DNA of 64,000 nt from Zygnema cylindricum (GCA_037447655.1 JBBHKE010001539.1:97224-161223), one strand, 5' to 3'; numbered from the stretch's first letter, positions 33,926-45,923 are shown. Program-made: numbers and translations. Notes: generated by a model from the sequence alone, not told the origin.

Positions 33926-34775
33926 CATAGTTGTTCAAAACGTATTTTACGCACGTTTCGAACGCGCGTACAATACGTAGAAACTGGAGAGGTCGATTTG
34001 AAAAAAACGTTAATGATTTTTTTCCGTACAAATCCGTACATTTTAAAAAAATTGAATTGAACATGTACCGCAGTTTGTACGCTTTCCGTTAAATGAGCGG
34101 TTAAAAACATTATTCAATGAAATAATTATCACACTCAACACATATCTCGAAACAACTACATCAACTGGTTAAGGACGTCTGAACCGGCGTAAGGTAGATA
34201 GCACTCGCTGGTGCAGGTTCGATTCCTTCGAAATGCATTTTTATTATAATAAAATTGCCTGTCCTTCACAGACAGGCAGCCATGGCCTTCTTTCTCTACC
34301 TCTCCGAGAGCATGCAACTTCAAAAAAACAAAGTTCAGTAACTACTGCCGTGGCGACGGTAATGGCGTCTTCTATGATTTTTCGGGTTCAGCTGTTCAAG
34401 TAATAATGGCGGCTTCTTTTCGAAATTTGAAGAAGACGCCCGTACAAAATTTGAACTCACGGCGCTCAAATAGTGTGACGCCGCAACGTCTCTTTTTGGA
34501 AATATTTGTAGACGTCACATTATTTTCACGTACAATCCATGTACATTCTGTTCGGTTTACTGAACAGAAAGTACGGATACGTGCATCGAATTTTTTTTGT
34601 AAACTACCTCACAGTTCCCGTAAAAAATATAACAGTTATAGTATTTTGTTTATTAGTTTCCGTAATATTTCAGTTTCAGTTTATAGTAGACGTTATTTTG
34701 CGTATTTTTCAAAAGTCACGTACAATACGTAGAAACTGGAAAAAATGGAAAAAATCCACGCATTGAACAACTAGG
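33926..34775 (+). mobile_element. Non-autonomous hAT-like element, 850 bp
   Basis: It starts CATAGTTGTTCAAAACG and ends TTGAACAACTAGG. An exact 8-bp duplication CATCCTGC flanks it (33918-33925 and 34776-34783), as in hAT elements. There is no transposase. The interior at about 34155-34230 resembles a tRNA: GGTTAAGGAC near the front and a B-box-like GGTTCGATTCC near 34217. Homologous to 46196-46883 (reverse orientation) and 21190-21451. Confidence 0.8.
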
Positions 34776-34783
34776 CATCCTGC

Positions 34784-36569
34784 ACTAGGTTGTCCATCAA
34801 CCGTCACATAGACGCGAATTTGTGCTCAAAGGTTTGCTGAAATTCTATCCAACGGTTCCGATTTCTTCCAGCTTTTTCGGACGCCCTGGACTGTATCTCA
34901 GTAAAGATTTTTTCTGCGTTTTGGCAACGAGAATCACCGGAACTGACATAGAACAGGTAATTCGGTAAAGAAAATGTCACTTTTGAAGTAATGGAAACTC
35001 ACCCCGATTATTTATTACCCTAATCGTATCCAGAATCCGTAGGTGAAAAACTGAAAATTTAGAATGTGCGCGAACAACTGAAACCGCTAAATGTAGTTTT
35101 ATCGTACTATACGCGTATAATATGGTATTTTCGAGTATAATAGCGTGCGTTTTTTTTCCCGCCAATGTTCTCATTTTGAATGCACTGAAGGAAAAGAAAG
35201 ACGGTGTTCACAGCCTTCGCCATACCTTACGAACCTGCGGTTGTGATCTGACACATGTACAGTTCTGAGCATGCCATGTGTACTGGTGAGACGAGTTTGC
35301 CACAAGAAAATCTAGGAAGAATAATAAGCTAGTTGAATACATCAAATTCCAGCAATGGAAAAAGGGGAGGGAAATTGGAAAAGTAATAAGAAGAAAAATC
35401 ACAACAATACTACTTAAAAAAAATTCAAACAGCATCATGAATTTTGTTTTTAACTTTCTGATTCCCAACCAAAAAGTCTCCATGTTTCCTCACCTTTATG
35501 TTGCAATTCTGAGGAACTTTGATGATTTTAGGGCTTGGATTTCCTTTGTAATTCCAAGGAATTCTTATATGCCTCGCAATACTATGACTTCACATGAAGA
35601 TCAACTTTTGCCATGAAATTTTAGGACATTTGTGCATTCATAGAATTGGATGACAAATAAATGAACATCATATTAAATTGATGTGTGCCTGGAACACCGT
35701 AGCGTCATAACATTATTTTTCTTTGCCTGATTTTTGCATGCCATGGAATTAAAATACCAAAACTACCATATGTCAACTTTAATTGAAGTGTACCTTGGAA
35801 ACCATAACTTCATATCAGAATTCATCAATTTCTTCCATGGGATTCCAGAAATCTGTGATTGCATGGATTTACATCATTATTCTCTATTTTTGTCATGAAA
35901 TTGGAAAACATTTTCGCATGCCATGGAATTACCAAAATTTTCAATCTTAACTTTAGTTAATTTGTACCTTGGAATACCATGGCTTCATATTACCGATTAT
36001 CATTTTTTGCCATGGGATTTCAAGACATCTTTACATGCCATGGAATCGAAATACCAAAATAGCCTAATGTCAACGTTAATTGATGTGTACCCTGGAATTA
36101 CCATGGATTCATATCAACCTTCAAATTTTTTTGCCATGGCGATTGTGGATATTCAAAGCTTGAAAAACTACTAAGTAGCTTTAAGGAATCAATAAAAATT
36201 TGGAGCACACTATTCCTAGCTGCCTGCAAAAACAGTCAAGTACTTGAAGTAGTGCAAACTAATGAGAATTGTAAATCAACGAGGAGTGATTAGATGGAAT
36301 TAATAGGATGTTTGAGCTATGAAATAGTGTAGACAAAAAAGATGCGTGAAACCTGGACTTACTGGATGCCTGAATTAGTGTGGACTGAAATGAAAGATTG
36401 ATAAAGTATGGAAATTGGTTTGGGTTACTGGTCATCTAAAACAAGTTTGATTGATGGAATACGTAGAATAGTGTGAAACTCCTGATTCTCCAGACAGAAG
36501 TGGCTTACAGTGTTTCGATTAATTTTGTTTGATGCTCTTTTGTCATTGGTGAGGATAACTTATGAAGTA
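34784..36569. other. Spacer between KU80 and REV7
   Basis: No gene is seen. About 35560-36130 consists of roughly four diverged 130-140-bp units built around TGCCATGGAATT, TGTACCTTGGAA and CTTCATATCA phrases. About 35060-35155 has a CATAGTTCAAA-family-like stretch (ATGTAGTTTTATCGTACTAT). The REV7 promoter should lie near 36780-36859, but no core element stands out. Confidence 0.5.
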
Positions 36570-36775
36570 AACCGTGTGTCATTATTAGCGTCAATGACAC
36601 TACATTGGTGCCCCTTCCTCGAACCTAAAATAGTACCAAGGACACTAATTGTGTTTTTCCTAACTTCAACTCTTTAAAGGGCTCAATCAGCCACGTCATT
36701 CGGGGCTGCATTAGAATTAGTAACACTATTTTAAACCCAGGCGGATAATTTCTTTACTCTAATAGCGATTCACTG
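36570..36775. mobile_element. MITE of the CACCG/TA family just upstream of REV7
   Basis: It runs from AACCGTGTGTCATTATTAGC to TAATAGCGATTCACTG with TA on both sides. It ends 85 bp before the REV7 start codon, so it forms part of the promoter or leader region. Confidence 0.65.
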
Positions 36776-36859
36776 TATAGTGCTATGCAGGTTTTTTGAT
36801 ATTGTGACAAAAAATGGTGGCAAGTGGATGCATATGGCATTCATGTGGCGTCAATCATC

Positions 36860-39800
36860 ATGGATGTGACTCCCAATAATGGCAATCGTTCAGGTGTTTT
36901 TTATTCTTACCTCTTTTTTTTCTTTTCTTTACGTTTTTTTTGGACTACCTGTCCGCTCGTTTGTTTCTTTGCAGTTTTGTTTAATATTGCTTTTCTATCC
37001 GTCTATTTTTTAGTTACATTTCCTTTGTTTGCATGTTTATGCGTTTGTGTTTTTTTTTTCCTTAACATCTTTTCTTGTCTTCTGAATTTACTCTTCCTTG
37101 CTTTGTTTGCATCCGCTTGTTTTTTTTTCTTCCTTTTTTTGGTACTTTCGTTTGTCTTTAACATTTAGTAATTATGCGTAGAAGTATTGCAGAGGACTCA
37201 ATTTTTTGCAATATGAGACTCCTACAGTATGGTAACAAAGCTAATAAGGGATTTGTACCCTACTACAAATTTTGCTATAAATTTCACAACAGGCTTTTGT
37301 ATGTTGTTTACTTTAGTGTAGTGCAACATTTTTTTAAAGCATGCCATCCTTTTGAATTTTTTTCTCATGTTTTGATGTATGATGTATGTTTCTATTGCGA
37401 ATCGTACATCTTTCATGTTCTTAGTGGAGTCATGCTATGTTTTTTGTCTTTGTGTTTCAGAATTGTCTCACATTGTTTGTGAGTTTTTGGAGGCAGCAGT
37501 TCATTCGATCCTCCATGTAAGAGACTTGTATCCATCAGGTGTGTATTTATCAATCATCTGTCAAATGTCTACTGTGAACCTCTGTTAGCGTTTATAACAT
37601 TAATTTAGTCCCAGTTTTAATTGCCTTATGACCAGAAAATAGAGTTATTCATACTAATGGTTTTTTGTTCTTAACGCTAATTATTTTAACGGTTTAGAAT
37701 CGTCCACGTTGTTTGGACCGGAAATATAGTTATCAACGCTAAAACAGTCATCAAACTAATTGTTCTTTCTAGTTAATAGCGATTCACGGTGTAGCATGTA
37801 ACTGTTATCATGTCATTTGTCACTTTTGTCATATGTGTAGTGGTATAGTCGACCAAATCAGTCAGTTTTACGGTGTTAAATATCCACAACAGTATTGAAG
37901 TGTTTGCGCCGTTCATTTAGTGGACTGATCAAAAGCAATGATTAGAAACTGGCTGTATTTTAGGGCCAAAATGTCGTTTCAAAACCATATTTTAAAGAAA
38001 TATCGTGGATTTGAGTAATAGTGAAACGTTGCTGAGTGTGTATGGGCATTCTTTCAATTTGCAGTGCCATTTAAACTTGGAAATTCTACACTATTTATGG
38101 TTCTCTTGATACTTTATCTCCAAGACTGATTATGGTATTTACTCTCCTTCGTATAATATCACACACCTGGCACTCAGATAGTGTATACAAAATATCATGT
38201 ACTCAATATTGTCTTATAATACTTCACTGAGCTCACATACTCGTTACAATAATATACTACCAGCCACAGATATTCCTACCCTCACTCTCTCGAGTCACCG
38301 AATGCAACATGACAAAGAAAATTATTTCAGATAACATCTTAGGATTTTCTCATGTATCAACTCGCTAAATTAGTGATCTGCCCCAATCATCACCTCACTA
38401 GTTTCTCCCACTCAATATCTCACTCATAGATATTCCACAGCTCTTTGAGATAATTCTCACTTCCGATACTCCACTGTTACGTTTTTCCCAGAAACATAGT
38501 ACGCTTCCAAGTCTCACATATCAGTACAAGGTTTCAGTATCATCCTTATAACACAGCTTGACACTGTACCTCACTGGGAGAGCCATTTTATTTACATTTC
38601 TCTTTTTCTCATTTCCCTTTTCCCGTTTTCCCTTTTCCCTTTTTCCTTTTTCCCTTTTCCCTTTTCCCTTTTCCCTTTTCCCTTCAAAGAAATCTTATAA
38701 AATGTACCCTTACCCTATGAATACTATACGTCACTGAGCTATACCCTGAATTGCTATCAGTGATAATAACGCTAATTTGGTACCTCTGTTTTTTGCCCTC
38801 CGAACAGAAAATAGTGTTAATAGTACTAATTGTTTTTTTCTTAACAGTTTTTGTGTAAGCGTTTCTTAATCGGCCACATCAATCGGAATTGAATTAAACT
38901 TAATAATACTAAAATAAAACCTCAGACTAATAATTTCTTTACTCTTTGGGAATTTCGTTTACTTTAAGGGCTGCCTCCATCAGGGGCCAAAAGTGGTCAT
39001 TTCAAGGCTGTTTTCAATGATTGGGCAAATGTTGACCGTCCAGATCAGAATCCGTTAGAATCGGACGCCCGTAAACCGACCAATCTTTGAAAAAAGTACT
39101 TTAAATGCCCACTTTTGGGCCCTGACGGAGGGGAGGTTTAATATTGATCCACAGTGTAGCTTCCTAATTTCCTCGTCTCCTTTTTATTGTTTTTTTTTTT
39201 GTTTTTGTTGAAGCTCTCAGAGACTCTAACCTACTTTGTATCTACCAAAAAACATTGCCGGAAATCCAATCTGTTTTAACCGTGAAGAATACCTTCACTC
39301 GAAATTCATAAATTATTTTTATTCATTGTACCGTACAGTTCAAGAATATCCGTACAATTCCAGTTTACCCTTAAGGACATCAAATTCTGGGGATGTTTTT
39401 GGACAATGTCGACACTCGTAATATATAATTGTGCCCATCACTGTTAAAGTTAAAAAACTTTCCAGGCAGTCAAAGTACTTTTTGGCGTTTTCTCATCACA
39501 GAGTCTTCCGAGTTTTCAATACATCACCATCGAAAGGCGAGCTTAAAAATTTGCAATGTTTTTTGATTGTATACAACAACATTCTTATTAAGAATGTGTT
39601 GTCTTTTAATTAAAATACCAAAATACAATCATTTAGTTTTGCGATAATAAGTATATATGGAGCTGTTAAACATAGTTTTATTTTGAAGTATTAATTTATA
39701 TGAATATTCCAAAAAAGTAAATCCAACGGTTGAAAATAAAGTCAAAAACGTTTGAAAGCCCGAAAAATGTCTAAAACTGATGGCAATGGGCAGTGTAATT

Positions 39801-41827
39801 TATCATTTTGGGGTATTGTCGATGGTACAATTTGCAAAAACACCGTAAATAATAAATGTACTCTTTGCGTATGAAACTCAAAATCATTATTATGATGTAG
39901 ACCTTAGAGAGTGATCTTTAGTTTCATTCAAGTGTCACTTTTGTGGAGGTTAATTATCTTACCACGATAATGATTATGAGATTTTCCAATTTTAGACTGC
40001 TTTTCCCGTTTTAGTCCTTTCTAAAATAATTAGAGAGACAGCTGGTAATTTTTCTTTACTACTAAACTAGGTCTTCGTCATAAATACTCCCTTTCATGTC
40101 TAACCATTATGGACAAAAGAAATAAGTTACAGAAATGACCTACAGAAAGGAAATAGATGAACAACAAAAATTTCGAGATCTAAATTTTTAAACTGAACCG
40201 TATAGTACAGCCCGGCTTGGCCGGTACGGGAACGGGACGGATCGGAAACAGAATGGGAGCGGAACGGAAACGGAACAGAATGGAACAGAACTAAGTTTAG
40301 TTTTTAATTATACGTTTTTTCTTTTTCCAGAAGCATTTGAGAGACGGAGATATTGTGGAGTCCCTATTCAGTGGGTCAGACATCCGGGGCTTCGTGACTA
40401 CATACACGAAACTGTGAACAGTTTACGGACATGGATACAGGAGGTAAAAAGGACATTTTTGTCTTCTTTTACCATAATGCAAGGACAAAAAGATTATTTT
40501 TTAATTGCATGATTTCTGTACTGTGGAGGACTTATAGCGGAGAAAGTATGATTCTTCAGGAACTTATGGTTTCTGTGTCAAATTTCTTCACACATTTATT
40601 CACACAACAAACGTTATGGACTCGAGTATTAACTGAAAAAAAAGGTTTTTTTAGCGTAAAAACTTCCACAAAAGCCATTTTATCGCATTTTTGCCTTTTC
40701 ACCTTTTTGTAGGATGTGATTTACATTTTTATATTTTGATTTTGATCGACAGTTTTCAATCTTTCAATCTTTCATGTCAACTACTATGTTGTACTTTTGG
40801 AGGTTTAAATTTGTTTACTGTAATTGCTGAATTATCGGTCAATAACCAAAGATTAATCGGTTTTTGAATGTGCTTGGTCTTGATGGACACTGTATGAAGA
40901 ATTGAGGAAGAATTGTTGCTTCCTCTCCCTTTCTTCTCTCTCACACCTCCTTTACTTACCCCATTTGCTTGCTTTTCATATGGTCCTTCTTCCCTTTTGT
41001 CTCCTCTCATTCTCACTTGTCCCTCTTCTTTTTCTTCTTAATCTCTCCCCCTCTCTCTCTCTCTCTGTTCTCTTTTTTGTATCCAGGGTATCGTGGAGAA
41101 AATCGCTTTGGCGGTCTATGACGGTAACATGACACTTGTGGAGCGTTTTATCTTCAGTTTGGGAGTGGACACCAAATATAGTGTGGGTGATGTGCCGCTT
41201 ACTGAGATGGAATATGCTCTGAGAGCATTTCTGATTAAGATTTCTGTCTCAGAATCTCATTTGGGAACTCTTCCCCCAGGTGGGTTTTCACTTATAAATG
41301 ACATATAAATCACATACAAATCGAGTACATTGTTTGAGTTATCATTCGTACAGTTAGGTTTTTTCACAAAAAAAAAAAAGTTTTATTGTTGAATGGTACA
41401 CCTATCGCTGTTAGCGTTACTGCTTTTATCGTTACATGAACCAACTTCTATCCGAGCACATGTGTCCGGTTTTCAATGGGGAACTTTTTTTTTCTCTCAC
41501 TCTCTCTCTGTGCCCCTCTCTCTCTCATGCACCTTTCCCCCTCCCTCCCTCTGCCCTCCTCACCCCGTCCCTCCCTCCCTCCCCTCCTCCCTTCTGGTCT
41601 GACCCTTTGTACTCCATCCCAACACAGTTGAATTTTGAAGTGTACAGAAACACTGTTTACAGGTAAAATCCATCCACACTAATAGCGGTCTGGTGTACGA
41701 TCATTAGGGAGTATGCTTTGTTTAGTGATTTGCCTGGTATTTGTATGAAACCATTGTTAGTCCGAGATAGATAAAGAGTCGAAGACCATCAATCAGCATT
41801 AATAATCATCCCTCTCTCTCTCTCTCC

Positions 41828-41879
<52 letters not shown>

Positions 41880-42125
41880 TCTCTCCTCTCCTCTCCTCTC
41901 TCCCCTCAACTAAGTGCAGATTGCACATGGGAGTTTCTCGCATATTCGAAGGAGATTCCGGAGAATGCCTCGGAAGCCGGCAGTTTGTGGGTTTCGGCGG
42001 AAAGTGGGGAGTTGGGAGAGGCTCCCAAAATTATTCCGATTAAATCATTGGCTCGGGGACCATTGCAAATGCAACTTTATGTGGAGAAACCTCGGTCTCG
42101 AGGCTCGTCTAGTACCGGGCTTTGA
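36860..42125 (+). CDS. REV7: REV7 / MAD2L2, HORMA-domain subunit of DNA polymerase zeta
   Basis: Rev7 is the adaptor subunit of translesion polymerase zeta, bridging Rev3 and Rev1. In animals it also acts in shieldin, which steers breaks to end joining. Exons: 36860-36893, 37461-37538, 40331-40443, 41087-41279, 41920-42125. All have GT..AG borders and are in phase, giving 207 residues, the usual length. Motifs are SHIVCEFLEAAVHSILHVRD with DLYPS (residues 13-37), AFERRRY then RHPGLRDYIHETVNSL (38-75), VERFIFSLG and EYALRAFLIKISVSES (76-139), and IKSLARGPLQMQLYVEKP near the end (safety-belt side of HORMA). The first in-frame ATG is 36860. Introns contain several MITEs, and intron 2 is 2.8 kb. 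It follows KU80 on the same strand. Intact. Confidence 0.92.
37572..37791. mobile_element. MITE of the CACCG/TA family in REV7 intron 2
   Basis: The left part is CTGTGAACCTCTGTTAGCG and the right end AATAGCGATTCACGGTG, with TA on both sides. It starts 33 bp after the exon 2 donor. Confidence 0.65.
38600..38690. repeat. (TTTTCCC)n heptamer repeat
   Basis: About ten units of TTTTCCC and variants in REV7 intron 2. It is purely pyrimidine on this strand and not a plant telomere repeat (TTTAGGG). Confidence 0.85.
38744..39156. mobile_element. CACCG/TA-family MITE carrying a nested second MITE
   Basis: The outer element runs from CCCTGAATTGCTATCAGTG to TTGATCCACAGTG with TA flanks. It is interrupted at 38971-39135 by a 165-bp element whose ends CTGCCTCCATCAGGGGCC and GGGCCCTGACGGAGGGGAG are inverted repeats. 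TTTAA occurs on both sides of the inner element. Confidence 0.6.
40211..40292. repeat. Imperfect GGAACGGAA repeat
   Basis: Runs of CGGGACGGATCGG, CGGAACGGAAACGGAACAG and variants, about 40 bp before the REV7 exon 3 acceptor. Confidence 0.6.
41399..41695. mobile_element. MITE of the CACCG/TA family in REV7 intron 4
   Basis: Starts CACCTATCGCTGTTAGCG and ends CTAATAGCGGTCTGGTG, TA on both sides, 297 bp. The interior contains CT-rich low-complexity DNA. Confidence 0.65.
41811..41905. repeat. (CT)n microsatellite
   Basis: Nearly perfect CT repeat in REV7 intron 4, directly upstream of the exon 5 acceptor, so it doubles as the polypyrimidine tract. Confidence 0.85.
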
Positions 42126-42295
42126 CACTGGTTCGACGTTTTGTTTCTTAATAGAAAATTGGATTTTGACACCTGTTCGAGATTTTGGTTTTTAACAAGA
42201 AGCTGGATCTCTGTATTACTGGTTCGATGTTTTTTTTGTCATAAGAAACTGAGTTTTGATACTGGTTCGGTGTTTATCTTGGAATAATAAATTGG
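42121..42295. repeat. Four 42-46-bp tandem units beginning at the REV7 stop codon
   Basis: Units 42121-42163, 42164-42207, 42208-42253 and 42254-42295 share T(T)TTGACACTGGTTCGA..TTTT and then AATTGG or AACTGAG. The first unit includes the REV7 TGA (42123-42125). It forms the start of the 3' UTR. Confidence 0.85.
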
Positions 42296-43335
42296 TTAAC
42301 AAAAAAAATGTAAAAGAGAACAACAAAATTACAGAGACTTACCAGTATTTGTTTCATTGTATGTCCAAAAATCAATTAATGATTACTCATAATGTGCCAA
42401 ATGTCGAAAACAGAAAGGAAATAAAAATCATTGCAGAACTTTTTTCGGTTATTACATGTCGAGATGTCTAATGTCCAGCGTCTCACTCGATTTTTCTTAT
42501 TACATTATGAGGAACGGCCTAGTAGATATTACAGTTTAGGGAGGAGAAATTGAATTCAGAGGTGAAACAAGAAACAAAAAGTGGCCAAATTGAGAGTGGA
42601 AAGGAGAAAAAGTGGAGGTGAAAACAGGTGAAGGTGAAAACAGGTGAAGGTGAAAAGGAACAAGTGGATTCACTCCCCTATCATGAAACTTTGTTACTTT
42701 TTTAGTATCCCATTTGACATCCTATTTCATGACTTTTCTGGTGCTATATATGATTACCATTGGATGAAGATTCGTCCAACCATGGATCTCCTTCAAAAAA
42801 TCCGTACAAATATTCAGTTTCAGTTCGTAGTAAAGCTCAGAAAAATTAATCCATACATCATATTGCATTGTGCGGAGTAATAAGATGAGAACAAAATTAC
42901 GACAATTTTTTTTTTGAAATTTCCAGATATTGTTGACTTTGACCTAAAGGAATGCAATGAATCAGAACCTCACAGGGCAAATTCCTCACTGGTCCACCCA
43001 ACTTATATCCTTGTTGTTGGTCTTTAACATGTTTTTTTTTCTCAAATAATGGTGCCTGTTTAAACAAAGCTCAAAGTACTTTTCTTTTTCTTTTTATAAA
43101 ATGAAAGGTCAACTATCAAAAATCATTTTCAAAACAAAATAAGCACTCACAATACATTGCTCGACACTAACAATAAATAACTAACAAAACAACAACAACT
43201 AACAAGCCGATAATAACTAACAAACCGTTATAACAAGTAAAACTGGACACATTATCTGAAACCACAAATTGTATCTCTCTTTAAACTCTTATAAAGCCGT
43301 ATCCTGTCTATACAAAGCAGGAAATATGGACAAAA
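42296..43335. other. Spacer between REV7 and the convergent TL17-like gene
   Basis: AT-rich. It has a short GAAAACAGGTGAAGGT tandem (about 42615-42655) and an A/C-rich stretch of AACTAACAA repeats (43160-43235). No coding exon; it should contain both 3' ends. Confidence 0.5.
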
Positions 43336-45923
43336 TCATTTGCAGGCGAGCTCCAATCGGGCTTCCTCGGGTAGAGTGGTGTTTCTACAAATCCTTTGGA
43401 TGTCAACATATCCAATGAGAGCATCCTCGAAGCTCGATCCTTCTAAATTGGCGCCATCGAAGGTGGATCCGGACAAAACTGTGTTAATAAATTGTACTCC
43501 TCTCATGTCAGAGTTGTCGAAGGCCATCCCTGTCCATTCCTTGTCCCTTGTTCCTGTCCTCCTTTCTTCTGAACCACTGACGCCCATCCTCTCCCCTCCT
43601 CCCCCTCCACATCTCTTTCTCCCATTCCCATCTCAAATCCATCTCTCTTTCATCTGACCTGTGCTGTTTGTTGATTCAGATAGGAAGAACTATGGTTGGT
43701 TCAAGAGTATGTCATGCTTTGTGTGTGGCAGATTGAGGTTTCAAAGCTCCAATAGAAGAAGTCTGAAGCTGGTTTCAAAATAATTCCTAGGATTCAAACC
43801 ATCTGATTGAAAAATTGTGAACTGGTATGGAACAAAAGTAGGTCACTAAGTTTTTCACCCAGCTACAATATATAAGGAAATCATAACTGTGATATCGAAG
43901 CTTAGGATGTGCAGTGGAGACCTGCTTCTCAATTATTCAAAAGGAGATTGAAAGAGTGTCCCCAATGGAGATCGCATTTAACAAGTAGCTAAGTACCACA
44001 TCTTGAAGCTTCTCAAATAACCGATTAAAATAGTGTGTGGGAGAACGGAAATGGCTGCTAATCTTTTAATAATCGGAAATATGCAGAGATGAGTAATTTA
44101 ACCATAGTTCAAATGTGCGAAAACAATTGGAAACGCTGTATGTAGTTTTCCCCACACTATCCGCCTATTATACTCGAAAAAACCATATCATACTCGTACA
44201 GTATGGGGAAACCACAAATAGCATTTCCAAAGCTTTTCACACATTAGGCCTATGAATTTAAGCCCAACTGTTTAATATCCACTATACAGCACGAGGTTGG
44301 TCATACCTTTGAAGCTAGCACCGACAGCATAGGCCTTTGACATGACGACTTCGGTTAAGTCAGCATTATCAAACTTTGCGTCAGACATGAGAGCAGCTGA
44401 CAAAGTCTTTCCTTTGAGGTTAGTTGTGTCATTGCTAAAGTCACAGAAACGAAGGTCAAGGACTTTGTCAGCAACGCCATTTGCTTGTCCAATCGTGTTG
44501 CCATCAAATGCTCGTTCACAGCGTTTGGGATCCGTAGACAAAGGTGGGAGACGAGCCTACAAAACAAAAGAGAAAACATACATTTTAGAAACGATGGTGG
44601 GAGACGAGCCTAAAAACAGAATAAAAACCATAGTTTAAGAACAAAGGTGGGAGACGAGCCTCAAAACAACAGAAAAAATGTATATTTCAAGAAAAACGTT
44701 GGGAAACGAGCCTAAAACAAAAGAAAAACAACATGGACTGAGAACAAAAGTAGGAGACAAGCCTAAGAACAAAAGAGAAAATAGATTTTAAAAGACGGTT
44801 CAACCGTTTGTTAGCAACAGCTGATACAATAACGACAAAATTTGTTTGACGCAAACATTCGGACATCAAAAACCACCACAGGAACGAAAATAATGCAACT
44901 CGGAGAACTGTGCTGAAACAACATACAACAGGGAGACATTCAATAAGAAAATAAAAACATAATATTTCTTGATGACAGAATACTGTAGAAATCTAGACAG
45001 TATTTGTGATGTCGTCCATTTATGCCAAAAATGAATCAACTGACACCTCAATGTAGACATACAAATGTAGTCAATGTCTACAGAAAAGTTCAGCGTCATG
45101 ATATTAAAAAAGAAGGCAACATATGAAAGTGTCTAATAAGACAATAAATTATAATAAAACCTTTATGAAAATAATAACATGTGTATTCATGTTTAGACTT
45201 GACAACCCTTTAGCTCGGGAAGGTCCTATTATTATTTTCGGTTCTATTATCAAGGTTCTATTATTTTTGTTGTTTTTGTAAGCACTTTCACATTACATGT
45301 AATAAATAAACTCACCGGAGCCCTTGCAAAAGAAGGATAAGCCGAAGCTAAAGTCAAAGCTGCGCAGGCTCCGCAAAATACATTTCTGAGAAACTTCCCA
45401 GCATTCTGATCTGTGCCCTCTTCTTCCCAAGCTGCAAAAAACGGACAATTCAAAAGTGGCACAAACAGAACAGTGTCAGAACAGACAGGAAAAGTATAAA
45501 AGGTATGTTTCCGCATTGCAGCTCATAGGGTAATTATCATACATATGCTATTACTGGCTACTAATGGCAAACACTGTAATGTACGTTTTATAAGACAGTA
45601 TAAAACCGCACGGAAAAGGGTACTACAATGCTACGAGCTGCTTTCAAAAGCATTTGAACTATTCCATTAAATGGAAACAAAACAATTTTTTGCTCGCGAG
45701 TATGAGAAAAAATGTTATGTGCGAGAATAAAATGATAAATAGACTATGGTAGTTAACGAAATCTCTCACCACACTGTGTCTTAATAGAAGCTTTGGTTAA
45801 AACCAAAGACTGAGTTTTCCTTGATGAGGTCCTTGTGGATGATCCGAGAAAGGAGGATTTAAGTTGCCTGTCAGAAAGAGACATTGTCAGGCCCGAAGTA
45901 GAAGCTAAAGCCATGGTTGCCAT
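43336..45923 (-). CDS. TL17-like thylakoid lumenal pentapeptide-repeat protein
   Basis: The family is known from Arabidopsis TL17 (17.4 kDa lumenal protein), which has no firmly known biochemical role. Exons on the minus strand: 45923-45770, 45431-45316, 44556-44307, 43529-43336, all GT..AG and in phase, 237 residues. Residues 1-51 are a Ser/Thr-rich chloroplast transit peptide. Residues 62-90 (GKFLRNVFCGACAALTLAS to ARAP) are a hydrophobic thylakoid transfer segment with an ARA cleavage site. The mature part starts ARLPPLSTDP and contains pentapeptide coils (NLKGK TLSAA LMSDA KFDNA DLTEV, later TFDGA NLEGS SFEDA). Conserved cysteines sit in KRCERAF, RFCDF, RICRN and the C-terminal LACK. The start is the ATG at 45923, first of two close ATGs after an upstream ATG that would put extra hydrophobic residues before the transit peptide. 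The joint between exons 3 and 4 seems to skip about ten residues found in relatives. Confidence 0.9.
44103..44255. mobile_element. CATAGTTCAAA-family short element in the TL17 last intron
   Basis: Starts CATAGTTCAAATGTGCG with GGAAACGCTGTATG and ends with the rough inverted complement (ACCACAAATAGCATTTCC, then CACACATTAGGCCTATG). Similar to 32175-32325 and 63555-63670. Confidence 0.5.
44540..44790. repeat. Five tandem copies of the TL17 exon 3 acceptor region
   Basis: Units of about 50-55 bp share GGTGGGAGACGAGCCTA and a following A-rich tract, at about 44543, 44598, 44646, 44697 and 44750. The first is the real junction of intron 2 and exon 3 (exon starts at 44556, minus strand); the other four lie in the intron upstream of it in transcript order. 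Confidence 0.85.
45524..45630. mobile_element. TAGGGTAAT-family short element in TL17 intron 1
   Basis: The left end AGGGTAATTATCATACATAT is followed by GCTATTACTGGC, matching the inverted right end at 33727 and the left end at 58288. The right boundary is uncertain. Confidence 0.4.

Noticed and set aside
37174-37482. Phe/Cys-rich ORF in REV7 intron 1
   Set aside because: T-rich intronic DNA overlapping the true exon 2 in another frame; no homology.
38600-38690. Interstitial telomere tract
   Set aside because: The unit is TTTTCCC, pure pyrimidine, and does not match plant TTTAGGG or algal TTTTAGGG repeats.
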